A DNA stretch of 64,000 bases, from contig NZ_CP150661.1 in the NCBI RefSeq assembly GCF_038024105.1, positions 558,001 through 622,000 on the forward strand, written 5' to 3'. Of the stretch, positions 1-8,761 are shown in pieces. How positions within the stretch are numbered: position 1 is the first letter of the stretch; each line of letters starts with the position of its first letter. This stretch comes from Polaribacter butkevichii (GTDB lineage: Bacteria > Bacteroidota > Bacteroidia > Flavobacteriales > Flavobacteriaceae). Below the pieces are notes generated by a model. It did not search any database and was not told the DNA's origin. It worked only from the letters and a program-made list of their open reading frames with translations. The translations under genes were made by a program, and so were the position numbers.

Positions 1-571
1 TTCCTTGCAGCTCATCACCAGCACCAGCAAGCATCAATAATAAAAAGAAATCGGTCATACCGTGTACAGCAGTTTCCGATTGCCCAACACCAACGGTTTC
101 TATTAAAATAACATCGTAACCTGCAGCTTCACAAAGTAACATGGTTTCACCAGTTTTATTAGAAACACCTCCTAGAGTATCGCCAGAGGCAGACGGTCTA
201 ATGTAGGCTTCTTGTAAAACAGATAATTCTTCCATGCGAGTTTTATCGCCTAAAATACTTCCTTTAGAACGCTGACTACTAGGATCTATAGATAAAATAG
301 CTACTTTATGTCCTTGTTTTACTAAATACAAGCCAAATACTTCTATAAAGGTACTTTTACCAACACCAGGAACACCTGTAATACCAATACGAATTGATTT
401 ACCCGAATTTGGTAGTATTTCTTGAACAATTTCTTTTGCTAGTTTTTTATCACTTTCTAAATTACTTTCAATGATTGTAATTGCTCTAGACAGAATAACT
501 CTATCTCCTCTTAAAATACCATCTATATATGCTTGTGTAGGTAATCTTTTTTTTGGTTTATAGTTTTTCAT
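1..571 (-). CDS. meaB: MeaB/ArgK-type GTPase, 5' part (runs off the window edge)
   Basis: This is the N-terminal ~190 residues of a G3E-family P-loop GTPase that chaperones methylmalonyl-CoA mutase, protecting and reloading its B12 cofactor in propionate/succinate interconversion. Reading leftward from the ATG at 571, the protein starts [18 protein letters not shown]. It then shows Walker [30 protein letters not shown] (the family-typical base-loop region), [11 protein letters not shown], and the switch region ETVGVGQSE. The 3' end lies outside the window. A TATCTTTG -7 box sits about 45 bases upstream. The mutase genes are not in view, so the link to mutase is family knowledge. Confidence 0.92.
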   Translation of the reverse strand, partial: MKNYKPKKRLPTQAYIDGILRGDRVILSRAITIIESNLESDKKLAKEIVQEILPNSGKSIRIGITGVPGVGKSTFIEVFGLYLVKQGHKVAILSIDPSSQRSKGSILGDKTRMEELSVLQEAYIRPSASGDTLGGVSNKTGETMLLCEAAGYDVILIETVGVGQSETAVHGMTDFFLLLMLAGAGDELQG

Positions 572-616
572 TTTAGAGACAGAAAGCTAGATTTGTTGGT
601 TAGCTTTCAGGTATAA

Positions 617-624
617 CAAAGATA
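617..624 (-). promoter_or_regulatory. -7 box of the meaB promoter
   Basis: On the minus strand these bases read TATCTTTG, an exact match to the Bacteroidetes TAnnTTTG -7 element. The meaB start codon is about 45 bases downstream. No clear -33 element is seen. Confidence 0.55.
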
Positions 625-794
625 CAAATAATGAAAAAAAATAACACGAATTTAAAGGGCTTTTTAAAGTGATTTTTCTAGTTAGGGTTGCAAATTATAT
701 GACGTAAAATAGTTGTTGATTTTCATTAAAAGACAGCAAAAAATATAGTTGTTTAGTCGAAAATTGAATTGAGGTTATACTATTGATGAAATTC

Positions 795-906
795 TGTCAA
801 TTCGAGTCAATTTTACGGTTGCAATGCGTAAAATTTGTATAGAGAAAAGGTGTTTTAAGTTATTCTAGATACAATCTTTCGTACCTCAAAATCACTCGAA
901 CTGACA
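795..906. repeat. Palindromic TTCGAGTG-type interspersed repeat (diverged copy)
   Basis: The left arm begins TGTCAATTCGAGTCAATTTT. The right arm ends AAAATCACTCGAACTGACA, which is close to its reverse complement. The middle contains TTTGTATAGAGAA facing TTCTAGATACAA. The same unit recurs in better-preserved form near 45.0-45.9 kb. Confidence 0.65.
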
Positions 907-957
907 TTTTATAATTAAAAAAGATCTAAATATAAAACAGGTTGTTATTATTTTTGT

Positions 958-1860
958 TTATTTCATTTTTGATGTAAATATAGTCTTAATTGTATCTAAT
1001 TCTTTTTTGTATTTCAAATCTGTTCTTGATGCAAAATATAAAGTGTTCTCGGTTTTTACTTTTCCTTCCCAAACTAAATTTATCTCGTTTCTTAAAATTT
1101 GTTTTTGACATAAAAAATCTGGCACGAGTGCAAGTCCGTTGCTATTGTGTAAACACCTAATAATAGAAGTGATATTTGGTAAAATATAGTTGGGTTTAAA
1201 GGCTGGTTTTTTATTGAAGTTTTCAAACCAAAAACGTCTAAAATGTTCCATTTCGTTAGATGAACTATACCAAGTGTTTTTAAGTAGTTCGTGTTCTAAT
1301 TTGTTTAAGTTGTTAGATTTTAGGTGTTCTTGTATTTTGGTTGTATCTGTTTTATTGCCAGCTATTAATATGATTCTTTCTTTTGAAAACGGAGTATATT
1401 CTACTAAAGATTTTTTTTCATGCTGTTTTTTAGGTGTTATTACTAAATCTAAAATACCGTTGTTAAGGTCTTTTATTAAATCGGTATGCGCTCCAAATCT
1501 AGCTACTAAGTCAAAGTCTAGTTTGGGTATTTCAGGTTCAATAATAAGTTGAAACATTTCTGAACACATTCCTATATTTAAAGATGGATTTTTTTCTTGA
1601 GTTGTTCTTTTAAAATGCTGTTCTGCTGTTTCTAGTTTTTTTAAAGATTCAATAATATACTCATATAAAAATTTTCCATCTTCTGTTGGAATCATTTTTC
1701 TTGAAGTCCGTTCAAATAATTTTTTACCAACATAGGCTTCTAAAGCATTTAAATGTACACTAACTCCGGGTTGAGAAGCATATAAAGCAATCGATGCTTT
1801 GGTTAAAGTTCCGTTTTCATATATTTCTTTAAATGTTCTGTACCATTCTAAATTCACCAT
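958..1860 (-). CDS. LysR-family transcriptional regulator
   Basis: A 300-aa LysR-type regulator of normal length. Residues 1-60 form the winged helix-turn-helix (MVNLEWYRTFKEIYENGTLTK..., with ASQPGVSVHLNALEAYVGKKLFERT matching the LysR signature). Residues ~90-300 form the periplasmic-binding-protein-like effector domain. It is divergent from the flavodoxin-fold oxidoreductase at 1954, so control of that gene is the natural guess. Its -7 box lies inside an inverted repeat at 1877-1897, consistent with autoregulation. The effector is unknown. Confidence 0.9.
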   Translation of the reverse strand: MVNLEWYRTFKEIYENGTLTKASIALYASQPGVSVHLNALEAYVGKKLFERTSRKMIPTEDGKFLYEYIIESLKKLETAEQHFKRTTQEKNPSLNIGMCSEMFQLIIEPEIPKLDFDLVARFGAHTDLIKDLNNGILDLVITPKKQHEKKSLVEYTPFSKERIILIAGNKTDTTKIQEHLKSNNLNKLEHELLKNTWYSSSNEMEHFRRFWFENFNKKPAFKPNYILPNITSIIRCLHNSNGLALVPDFLCQKQILRNEINLVWEGKVKTENTLYFASRTDLKYKKELDTIKTIFTSKMK

Positions 1861-1876
1861 AACTATTATATTATTA

Positions 1877-1897
1877 ATACAAAGGTATGATTTGTAT
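1877..1897. promoter_or_regulatory. Probable LysR operator overlapping the lysR -7 box
   Basis: ATACAAA and TTTGTAT form a perfect 7-bp inverted repeat separated by seven bases, a LysR-type dyad. The minus-strand TACCTTTG -7 box of the regulator (1880-1887) lies within it. A TTG on the minus strand sits ~18 bases further upstream. The opposite-strand gene has a TAATTTTG at 1924-1931. Confidence 0.5.
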
Positions 1898-1953
1898 TAT
1901 TTTTACAATAGTAAATGTTGTTTTAATTTTGTCTCAAATAAAACAAGACATAA

Positions 1954-2550
1954 ATGAAAAATATATTTATAATTAACGGAAGTCATCCATTTGCACATTC
2001 TGGTGGAAGATTTAACGAAACTCTTTTTAATACTACTGTTTCATATTTTGATTCGCGTGAGGAGTTTGAAGTAAAATGTACACAAGTAGGCGATACTTAT
2101 AATGCAAAAGAGGAGGTGGAGAAATTTAAATGGGCAGATTTAGTCATTTATCATACGCCAATTTGGTGGTTTCAAATTCCTTTTGGGTTTAAAAAATATA
2201 TTGATGAAGTTTTTACAGAAGGTCATCAAAACGGAATTTATAAAAGCGATGGAAGAAGTCGATTAAATCCAGATATTAACTACGGAACAGGCGGATTACT
2301 GCATGGAAAGAAATATATACTTACTACAAGCTGGAATGCTCCTAAAACAGCATTTACTTTAGAAAATGAGTTTTTTAATCAAAAAAGTGTGGACGATGGT
2401 GTTATGTTTGGGTTTCACAGAATGAATGCTTTTACAGGAATGGAATTGTTAGGCACACATCATTTTCACGATATGGAAAAAAATGCAGATGTTCCTTTAG
2501 AATTGAATAATTACAGTACTTTTTTAAATGATTTAATGATGAACCAGTAA
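1954..2550 (+). CDS. NAD(P)H-dependent flavodoxin-fold oxidoreductase (MdaB-like quinone reductase)
   Basis: A 198-aa cytosolic flavoprotein of the NAD(P)H:quinone oxidoreductase / MdaB family, which makes two-electron reductions of quinones and protects against redox cycling. Visible marks are the FMN-binding start IFIINGSHPFAHSGGRFN, HTPIWWFQIPFGFKKYID, and GRSRLNPDINYGTGGLLHGK. The length fits MdaB (~195 aa). It is transcribed away from the LysR gene, which probably controls it. A strong bidirectional terminator follows. The substrate is not readable from sequence. Confidence 0.85.
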   Translation: MKNIFIINGSHPFAHSGGRFNETLFNTTVSYFDSREEFEVKCTQVGDTYNAKEEVEKFKWADLVIYHTPIWWFQIPFGFKKYIDEVFTEGHQNGIYKSDGRSRLNPDINYGTGGLLHGKKYILTTSWNAPKTAFTLENEFFNQKSVDDGVMFGFHRMNAFTGMELLGTHHFHDMEKNADVPLELNNYSTFLNDLMMNQ

Positions 2551-2575
2551 TTTTATGGTTTTCGTGTATAAAAAA

Positions 2576-2608
2576 AAGTAACTCCGTTTATTTGGAGTTA
2601 CTTCTTTT
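2576..2608. terminator. Bidirectional terminator between the quinone reductase and the desaturase
   Basis: A 10-bp perfect stem, AAGTAACTCC against GGAGTTACTT, has an 8-base loop. T-rich tracts lie on both strands, so it can end both converging genes. Confidence 0.8.
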
Positions 2609-2681
2609 TATTTACTTGGAACTAGGTTTTATCAACTTTAGGTGATAAAAAATAGAACTCAAACTCTTTTCTTACAAAGTA

Positions 2682-3422
2682 TTATTTTTTTACTTTGATG
2701 GCTTTCAGTTTAATCAAACCCAAAAAGTCTAAAACTCTTATAATTAAATACGTCATATCTATTTCGTGCCATTTTACACCAAAATTAGGGCTACTTGCAT
2801 GTTTATGGTGATTATTATGATAACCTTCTCCCATCATTAAAAAATCGAAATGAAAAAGGTTTTTACTGGTATTTTTCATTTTGAAGTTTACATAGCCATA
2901 AATATGTCCGAACCAATTAATGATAACTCCGTGAATAGGTGCCATTAAAAAAGCGATTGGTAATAATAACCACTGCCACCAAGAAGTTACAAAGAAAACA
3001 AAGAATAAAATGTAAAATGCAATCCAAAGGATACGAGAAAAACGAGAACCAGCAAAAGCATCAAACGTTTTCCATTGAGGTACATTTTTAGTAAAACGAT
3101 CATCAATAGCAATACGTTGCTCATTTATATCTTGATAAATAGTTTTTGTTTTCCACATCATTGCAAACATATTTGCATCGTAAGAAGGAGAGTGTGGGTC
3201 TTTTTCTGTATCTGTATACGCATGATGCATTCTGTGCATAATTCCGTATCCGTAAGCACTTAAATAACTAGATCCTTGAAAAATCCACGTTAAAATAAAG
3301 GTGATTTTTTCCATGGTTTTAGACATGGTAAATACTTGGTGTGCTGCATAACGGTGTAAAAAGAAAGATTGAAAAAACAAACCTCCATACCAAAGCACTA
3401 TAATAAAAATAACGACTGCCAT
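2682..3422 (-). CDS. Membrane acyl-CoA/fatty-acid desaturase
   Basis: A 246-aa integral-membrane di-iron desaturase of the stearoyl-CoA delta-9 class, expected to introduce a double bond into acyl chains and keep membranes fluid. All three histidine boxes are present: HRYAAH near residue 23, HRMHH near 63 and HNNHH near 204. Hydrophobic helices lie at ~1-20, ~40-55 and ~130-170. It has its own promoter (TACCTTTG on the minus strand at 3437-3444, with a TTG about 20 bases further upstream). Its length is at the short end for the family but it looks complete. Confidence 0.92.
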   Translation of the reverse strand: MAVVIFIIVLWYGGLFFQSFFLHRYAAHQVFTMSKTMEKITFILTWIFQGSSYLSAYGYGIMHRMHHAYTDTEKDPHSPSYDANMFAMMWKTKTIYQDINEQRIAIDDRFTKNVPQWKTFDAFAGSRFSRILWIAFYILFFVFFVTSWWQWLLLPIAFLMAPIHGVIINWFGHIYGYVNFKMKNTSKNLFHFDFLMMGEGYHNNHHKHASSPNFGVKWHEIDMTYLIIRVLDFLGLIKLKAIKVKK

Positions 3423-3436
3423 ATTTGTAATTTTTA

Positions 3437-3467
3437 CAAAGGTAGTTTGCTATTTTAAGGGAAACAA
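3437..3467 (-). promoter_or_regulatory. Desaturase promoter
   Basis: On the minus strand, TTG (3465-3467) is followed after 20 bases by TACCTTTG (3437-3444). The start codon at 3422 is 15 bases downstream of the -7 box, so the leader is very short. Confidence 0.6.
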
Positions 3468-3510
3468 TGAACCCAAATCAATAAAAAAAGAAAAATGACC
3501 ACTGTGTTTT

Positions 3511-3585
3511 AAGAACTAAGTACTAAGAACCAAGAATTAAGAACTAATAATTAAGAACTAAGTACTAAGAATTAAGAATTAAGAA
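3511..3585. repeat. Heptanucleotide tandem repeat (ten units)
   Basis: Ten in-phase 7-base units of the form AAGAACT, AAGTACT, AAGAATT or close variants are followed by a partial unit AAGAA. It lies in the intergenic region upstream of the desaturase promoter and behind the Crp/Fnr gene. No coding frame is associated. Confidence 0.85.
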
Positions 3586-3647
3586 ACAATAGTAATCTTT
3601 TTGATAAAAAGTACATTTTAAAAGTGTTATAAAATGTGCTGATGTTT

Positions 3648-4217
3648 TTAAATCCGTTTTCTAATTCTACTTAAAGCCTGTGCTGTAACACCAATATAAG
3701 AGCTAATGTATTTTAAAGGAATTGCTTTTAAAAGTTCTGGGCGCTCTTTAAATAATTTTAGATAACGTTCTTCAGCAGTTAGGTTTAGTAAATTTTGTTC
3801 TCTACTAGATTTGATTAAAAAAAGACGTTCTGCGGTTAATCGACCTATTAAATTACCAATTTGAGTGGTTCTATAAATTTCTTGTAAATCTGTATAAGAA
3901 ATGCTTAAAATAGTAGTATCTGTAAGTGCTTGTAACTCATATGCAGATGGTTTTCTTGTTAAAAAAGAATCATAAGCACTAATAAATTGGTCTTTAAAAC
4001 TAAAACCAAAAGTAATTTCTTTTTCAGGATTTTCTTTAGGGATATACAAACGCACTACACCAGATTCTATAAAAGAAATATGATTTTCTATTTCATTTAA
4101 TTTTAAGAAAACTGTTTTCTTTTTAATGACGCGAGGTTGCAGTTTAGACGTAAAAAAGTCCCAATCTTCTTGAGATATGGAGGCTATTTGTTCTAAGTAG
4201 GCTTTTATCTGTTGCAA
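3648..4217 (-). CDS. Crp/Fnr-family transcriptional regulator
   Basis: A 189-aa regulator with an N-terminal cyclic-nucleotide-binding-type beta-roll (about residues 20-125; VFLKLNEIENHISFIESGVV...) and a short C-terminal helix-turn-helix (KYISSYIGVTAQALSRIRKR). It matches the small Bacteroidetes Crp/Fnr class, in which the classical cAMP residues are poorly kept, so the ligand cannot be assigned. There is no Cys cluster for an Fnr iron-sulfur centre. It has its own perfect -7 box. Neighbouring genes do not reveal its targets. Confidence 0.88.
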   Translation of the reverse strand: MQQIKAYLEQIASISQEDWDFFTSKLQPRVIKKKTVFLKLNEIENHISFIESGVVRLYIPKENPEKEITFGFSFKDQFISAYDSFLTRKPSAYELQALTDTTILSISYTDLQEIYRTTQIGNLIGRLTAERLFLIKSSREQNLLNLTAEERYLKLFKERPELLKAIPLKYISSYIGVTAQALSRIRKRI

Positions 4218-4245
4218 ATCTTTTATTACTACTAATTTAGAGTTG

Positions 4246-4253
4246 CAAATATA
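4246..4253 (-). promoter_or_regulatory. -7 box of the Crp/Fnr gene
   Basis: Reads TATATTTG on the minus strand, an exact TAnnTTTG match, 28 bases before the start codon. Confidence 0.55.
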
Positions 4254-4368
4254 CGGATTCAGAAAGCCTATTTTGTGGTTTATTTAGATATATAATGATG
4301 CTTTTTTTTAATTAAAACATTTTAAATTCACGAACCATAATTTATTTAATTAACAAGAACGATATTGC

Positions 4369-4376
4369 TACCTTTG
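4369..4376 (+). promoter_or_regulatory. -7 box of the helicase operon
   Basis: TACCTTTG, 15 bases before the ATG at 4392, with a TTTA 20 bases upstream in the -33 place. An upstream in-frame TTG codon at 4365 overlaps this box, which rules it out as the translation start. Confidence 0.6.
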
Positions 4377-4391
4377 CAAAAAATATATTTA

Positions 4392-5732
4392 ATGTCAAAA
4401 ACTTTTTCATCTTTAGGAATTCATAAAGAACTAGAAGCACGTTTAGCAAAATTAGAAATTACAGTTCCTACTACAGTTCAAGAAAAAACCATTCCGTTTA
4501 TCTTACATAAAAAGAAAGATATGGTGGTTTTAGCAAAAACTGGAACAGGGAAAACAGCTGCTTTCGGGTTGCCTTTATTGCAAAAAATTAAAGCTGATGA
4601 AACACATATACAAGTTTTAATTTTAGCACCTACAAGAGAATTAGGACATCAGATATATGACAATTTAATTTCTTTTGCTTCGGATGAGCAAAAAGAAAAA
4701 ATAGTATCTATTTGTGGAGGAATCCCTATAAAACCTCAAATTGAAGCTATCAAAAAGAATCCAAGTATTGTAATTGCAACTCCAGGTCGTTTGGTAGATT
4801 TAATGAAACGTGAGGCTATCAACATTAAAGAAATCAGCTATTTTGTTTTAGATGAAGCAGATGAAATGGTGAGTGCTTTAAAGGAAGAAGTAGACATTAT
4901 TATTAAGGAAATTCCAAATGTTAGAAGAACGTTGTTGTTTACGGCTACCATGCCAGGAACGATAAAGCAACTGATACAAAACTATATGTCTAAACACGTA
5001 GAACATATAGAAACAGACATGGATTCTGTTGGGCATAAAGGAATTGATCATCAATATGTAGTAGTAGAACCGATAGAAAAATTGAATGTTTTAATGCATT
5101 TTTTATCGACCAAAGAAGGAGAACGCGGAATTATTTTTTGTAAAACCAAGGCTGCTGTTAATAAATTAGCTAAAAATTTAGCCATTAATAAGTTTTCATC
5201 TGGTGCTTTACATGGTAGTTTAACCCAAGGGATTCGTGATAGAGTTATGGGGCAATTTAGAGAAGGAAATATTGATATTTTAGTGGCTACAGATTTGGCT
5301 GCTCGTGGTATTGATGTTAAAGAAATTTCTTACGTTGTAAATTATCATTTACCAGACAGATATGATACCTATGTTCATAGAAGCGGACGTACGGCTAGGG
5401 CAGGAGCAACCGGACTTTCATTAAGTGTAATACAGCCAGAAGAATTAGAAGAAATTCCTGAATTTGAAGAAGATTTAGGATTGGTATTTAAAGAATACAA
5501 AAAAGCAGATGCACAAAGTATTGAAAATAATAACACCATTCTTTGGGCAAAAAAAATATTTAAAACAAAACCCAATAGAGCAATTTCAGAAGGTTTAAAG
5601 GGGGAGATTAAAACAATATTTCATCATTTAACCAAGGAAGAATTGGTAGATAAAATCTTAGCAAATCATTTAGCACAAACCGCTAGTGCAAAGACAAAAC
5701 CAGAGGTAATTAAAAAGAAGAAAAAGAAATAA
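4392..5732 (+). CDS. DEAD-box ATP-dependent RNA helicase
   Basis: A 446-aa RNA helicase of the DEAD family, acting in RNA unwinding, ribosome assembly or cold adaptation. In order: Walker A AKTGTGKT, PTRELGHQ (Ia), TPGRLVDL (Ib), DEAD in VLDEADEMV (II), FTATMP (III), [10 protein letters not shown] (V) and HRSGRTARA (VI). The tail is lysine-rich (VIKKKKKK), as in RNA-binding helicase tails. I chose the ATG at 4392 (MSKTFSS...); a more upstream TTG lies inside the promoter. The next helicase starts two bases after its stop, so the three genes to 8585 are one operon. Confidence 0.95.
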   Translation: MSKTFSSLGIHKELEARLAKLEITVPTTVQEKTIPFILHKKKDMVVLAKTGTGKTAAFGLPLLQKIKADETHIQVLILAPTRELGHQIYDNLISFASDEQKEKIVSICGGIPIKPQIEAIKKNPSIVIATPGRLVDLMKREAINIKEISYFVLDEADEMVSALKEEVDIIIKEIPNVRRTLLFTATMPGTIKQLIQNYMSKHVEHIETDMDSVGHKGIDHQYVVVEPIEKLNVLMHFLSTKEGERGIIFCKTKAAVNKLAKNLAINKFSSGALHGSLTQGIRDRVMGQFREGNIDILVATDLAARGIDVKEISYVVNYHLPDRYDTYVHRSGRTARAGATGLSLSVIQPEELEEIPEFEEDLGLVFKEYKKADAQSIENNNTILWAKKIFKTKPNRAISEGLKGEIKTIFHHLTKEELVDKILANHLAQTASAKTKPEVIKKKKKK

Positions 5733-5734
5733 CG

Positions 5735-7045
5735 ATGGCAAATAACATTAAAAGTCAACAAGATATATTAGCAAAATTGCAGATTGATGAATTAAATCAA
5801 ATGCAAAAAGAAGCGATTGCTACAATACATAAAAACGACAATGTAATATTACTTTCGCCAACAGGTACAGGTAAAACATTAGCTTTTTCTTTGCCTTTAT
5901 TAGAATTTTTAGATCCAACTTTAGAAGAAGTACAAGCGTTAATTTTAGTCCCTTCTAGAGAATTGGCCATTCAAATAGAACAAGTAATTCGTTCTATGGG
6001 ATCTGGTTTTAAAGTAAACGCGGTTTATGGAGGTAGACCAATGTCTAAAGATAAAATAGAATTAAAACATATTCCTGCAATTTTAATAGGTACACCTGGT
6101 AGAATTTCAGACCATTTTGCAAACGATCGTTTTTCTAAAGATCATATTAAAACCTTAATTTTAGACGAGTTTGATAAGTCTCTAGAGGTTGGTTTTGAAT
6201 ATGAAATGCGTAATATTATCAATCAATTATCTTCTTTAGATAAACGCATATTAACTTCTGCAACACAGGGAGTTGAGATTCCTGATTTTGTAGGTTTAAG
6301 AAAGCCAAATACGGTTAATTATTTAAAAGCAGTAACTTCTAAATTAGAAATAAGAACAGTAGTTTCTCCGGCTAAAAATAAACTAAATACCTTATTACAT
6401 TTACTAAATCATTTAGGAAATAAGCAAGGGATTGTTTTTTGTAATTTAAAGGATTCTATAAATAATGTTAGTACATTTTTAGAAAGCAAGAACATAAAAC
6501 ATGGTTGTTTTAGTGGTGGAATGGAGCAAAAGGATAGAGAGCGTTCTTTAATTAAATTTAGAAACGGTACCAATCAATTATTAATTGCTACAGATTTAGC
6601 AGCAAGAGGTATTGATGTGCCAGAAATGAGTTTTATAATTCATTATGAATTGCCACAAGCAATAGAAGAATTTACACATAGAAACGGACGTACGGCAAGG
6701 GTTTCTGCAGAAGGAACAGCATTTGTTTTAAAGTGGAAAGACGAACGTTTACCAGATTTTATTAAAAATGCTGATGTACAAGATATTTCTAAACAAGCAG
6801 AAAGAAGTCCTGTTTTTTGGGAAACTTTATTTATTTCTGGTGGTAGAAAAGACAAAATTTCTAAAGGAGATATTGCTGGTTTGTTTATAAAACAAGGAAA
6901 ATTAACTAAAGAACAGTTAGGGGCCATTGAGTTAAAACAAGATTGTGCTTTTGTGGCAGTTCCATCAACATTAACAGCAGAATTAATAGAGAAATTAAAT
7001 AATTCTCGTTTAAAAAAGAAAAAAGTACGTATTTACGAAGTGTAA
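5735..7045 (+). CDS. Second DEAD-box-like RNA helicase with variant motif II (DEFD)
   Basis: A 436-aa two-lobe helicase: SPTGTGKT (Walker A), PSRELAIQ (Ia), TPGRISDH (Ib), ILDEFDKS (II), TSATQG (III), [10 protein letters not shown] (V) and HRNGRTAR (VI). Motif II reads DEFD instead of DEAD; the two acidic residues that matter for Mg-ATP are kept, so it is probably active. It overlaps no neighbour but follows the first helicase by two bases and precedes the SDR-like gene by four. The tail ([12 protein letters not shown]) is basic. A pair of paralogous helicases in one operon suggests work on the same RNA substrate. Confidence 0.93.
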   Translation: MANNIKSQQDILAKLQIDELNQMQKEAIATIHKNDNVILLSPTGTGKTLAFSLPLLEFLDPTLEEVQALILVPSRELAIQIEQVIRSMGSGFKVNAVYGGRPMSKDKIELKHIPAILIGTPGRISDHFANDRFSKDHIKTLILDEFDKSLEVGFEYEMRNIINQLSSLDKRILTSATQGVEIPDFVGLRKPNTVNYLKAVTSKLEIRTVVSPAKNKLNTLLHLLNHLGNKQGIVFCNLKDSINNVSTFLESKNIKHGCFSGGMEQKDRERSLIKFRNGTNQLLIATDLAARGIDVPEMSFIIHYELPQAIEEFTHRNGRTARVSAEGTAFVLKWKDERLPDFIKNADVQDISKQAERSPVFWETLFISGGRKDKISKGDIAGLFIKQGKLTKEQLGAIELKQDCAFVAVPSTLTAELIEKLNNSRLKKKKVRIYEV

Positions 7046-7049
7046 GAAT

Positions 7050-8585
7050 ATGAGTAATAAAGAATTAAATGCCGAAGTAAATTCGTGTATCGTTACCCTT
7101 CAAAAATTATTGGAGGATACAAATCAGCTTTTTGAATTGCCAGAAGAACAAAGAGTAGCGCTTTTTAAAGTTGCTGGCGAATTGTCTAGACCCAATCGTG
7201 ATGAATTTCAGCGAAGAAGAAAAGACGCTAAAAAAGCGGCAAAGCGTAAAATGATAGAAGGTGATAAACATGCCCGAAAATCAACAGGAATACGTTCAGC
7301 TCGTGAAGCATCCTTGTTTGTGGCTCCTAAATTATTAGGAGCAGCAGCTATAAATGAAGATACTCCAGAATTAGAATCACCAAGAAACTGTTACGTATGT
7401 AAAAAAGTATTTACCAAATTGCATCATTTTTATGATACGATGTGTAAAGAGTGTGGCGATTTAAATTATGCAAAACGTTTTCAAACGACCGATTTAAAAG
7501 GGCAAGTAGCGGTAATTACAGGTTCTCGATTAAAAATCGGATATCACATTACCTTAATGTGCTTGCGTTCTGGAGCAACTGTTGTGGCAACCACACGTTT
7601 TCCTGCAGATTCTGCAATCCGTTTTTCTAAAGAAGAAGATTATAAAGATTGGTCTGATCGTTTGCATATCCATGGCTTAGATTTAAGACACATACCTAGT
7701 GTAGAAATTTTTTGTAATTATATAGAACAAAAATACGATCGCTTAGATATTTTAATCAATAATGCGGCGCAAACTGTAAGAAGACCTTCTGGTTTTTATT
7801 TCCATTTAATGGAAAATGAAAAGAAACCAATAGATCAATTGCCTAAATTGGCGCAGACTTTGTTAAAAGATCATTCTAGCTGTTTAGAAGAATTATCTAG
7901 TTTAAGTGTGTCTACATCAAAAACAGATAAAAACAACGTGTTACCAGTTACTTGGCACGGTCCAGAACCAGGAATTGGTTTGCGTAATTCGGCAGAATTA
8001 TCTCAAATTCCGTATAGTTTTGACAACTCTTTACAGACAGCAGAAGTTTTTCCGGAAGGAGAATTAGATGCAGATTTACAACAAGTAGATTTAAGAAAAA
8101 CAAATAGTTGGCGTTTAAAATTAGGTGAAATAGAAACAACAGAAATGGTAGAAGTACAGTTGGTAAATGCTGTTGCTCCGTTTGTGTTGTGTAATCGTTT
8201 GTCTAATTTAATGATGAAAGAAAATACGGGTAAAAAACATATTATCAATGTAACTGCCATGGAAGGGAAGTTTCATCGATTTAAAAAGGTAGACAGACAT
8301 CCGCATACCAATATGGCTAAAGCTGCCTTAAATATGTTAACGCATACATCTGCTTCTACATTTGCTAAGTCTGGTATTTATATGAATGCGGTAGATACGG
8401 GTTGGGTTACCGATGAAGATCCTGCAGAATTATCAAAGAAAAAGGTAGAAACTCACGATTTTCAACCACCTTTAGATATTGTGGATGGAGCCGCAAGAGT
8501 TATGGATCCGTTAATTGATGGAATAAATACAGGTAAACATTGGTCTGGTAAATTTTTAAAAGATTATTTTCCTATAGACTGGTAG
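7050..8585 (+). CDS. Zinc-finger/SDR fusion protein with atypical catalytic site
   Basis: A 511-aa protein. Residues 1-105 are charged and helical with a very basic stretch ([12 protein letters not shown]). A CYVC...CKEC pair near 114-135 looks like a small zinc-binding unit. From ~150 there is an SDR Rossmann fold ([14 protein letters not shown], later [11 protein letters not shown]). An extra ~120-residue segment (about 250-370) interrupts the SDR core. The usual catalytic YxxxK reads TNMAK (T420, K424), so the tyrosine is missing. It is the last gene of the helicase operon and is followed by a terminator. An RNA- or ribosome-linked role is inferred only from that context. Confidence 0.8.
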   Translation: MSNKELNAEVNSCIVTLQKLLEDTNQLFELPEEQRVALFKVAGELSRPNRDEFQRRRKDAKKAAKRKMIEGDKHARKSTGIRSAREASLFVAPKLLGAAAINEDTPELESPRNCYVCKKVFTKLHHFYDTMCKECGDLNYAKRFQTTDLKGQVAVITGSRLKIGYHITLMCLRSGATVVATTRFPADSAIRFSKEEDYKDWSDRLHIHGLDLRHIPSVEIFCNYIEQKYDRLDILINNAAQTVRRPSGFYFHLMENEKKPIDQLPKLAQTLLKDHSSCLEELSSLSVSTSKTDKNNVLPVTWHGPEPGIGLRNSAELSQIPYSFDNSLQTAEVFPEGELDADLQQVDLRKTNSWRLKLGEIETTEMVEVQLVNAVAPFVLCNRLSNLMMKENTGKKHIINVTAMEGKFHRFKKVDRHPHTNMAKAALNMLTHTSASTFAKSGIYMNAVDTGWVTDEDPAELSKKKVETHDFQPPLDIVDGAARVMDPLIDGINTGKHWSGKFLKDYFPIDW

Positions 8586-8607
8586 TTTTTTAATCGCTTT
8601 ATTACAG

Positions 8608-8655
8608 AAAAAAAGGAATGCTGATGGTTATAAATCAAAAGCATTCCTTTTTTTT
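8608..8655 (+). terminator. Terminator of the helicase/SDR operon
   Basis: A stem AAGGAATGCT facing AGCATTCCTT is flanked by A-rich and T-rich tracts and has an 8-base T run after the stem. Confidence 0.8.
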
Positions 8656-8698
8656 ATATTCAGGTAGAAGATTTTTTTTGTATAAATGAAACTAAAAC

Positions 8699-8719
8699 AG
8701 TAACTTAGGAGGAGTTACT
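8699..8719 (+). promoter_or_regulatory. Small hairpin with AGGAGG in its loop
   Basis: AGTAACT and AGTTACT form a perfect 7-bp stem around the loop TAGGAGG. It lies 43 bases before the ATG of the small gene at 8762, too far to serve directly as its ribosome binding site. Function unknown. Confidence 0.4.
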
Positions 8720-8761
8720 TTAGAGTAATATTATTTATGAACCTTTTAAATTTATACAATT

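Larger units (their letters stand above)
572..957. other. Gene-free stretch between meaB and the LysR gene
   Basis: It holds the meaB promoter on the left and a diverged palindromic repeat (795-906) on the right. I see no open frame of note. The LysR gene ends at 958, so the repeat lies just behind its stop codon and could fold as a terminator-like hairpin. Confidence 0.5.

Noticed and set aside
3511..3585. CRISPR array
   Set aside because: Units are 7 bases without spacers. No cas genes are in the window.
4365..4391. Upstream TTG start for the first DEAD-box helicase
   Set aside because: The codons overlap the TACCTTTG promoter box, and the added residues are not family-like. The ATG at 4392 is better.
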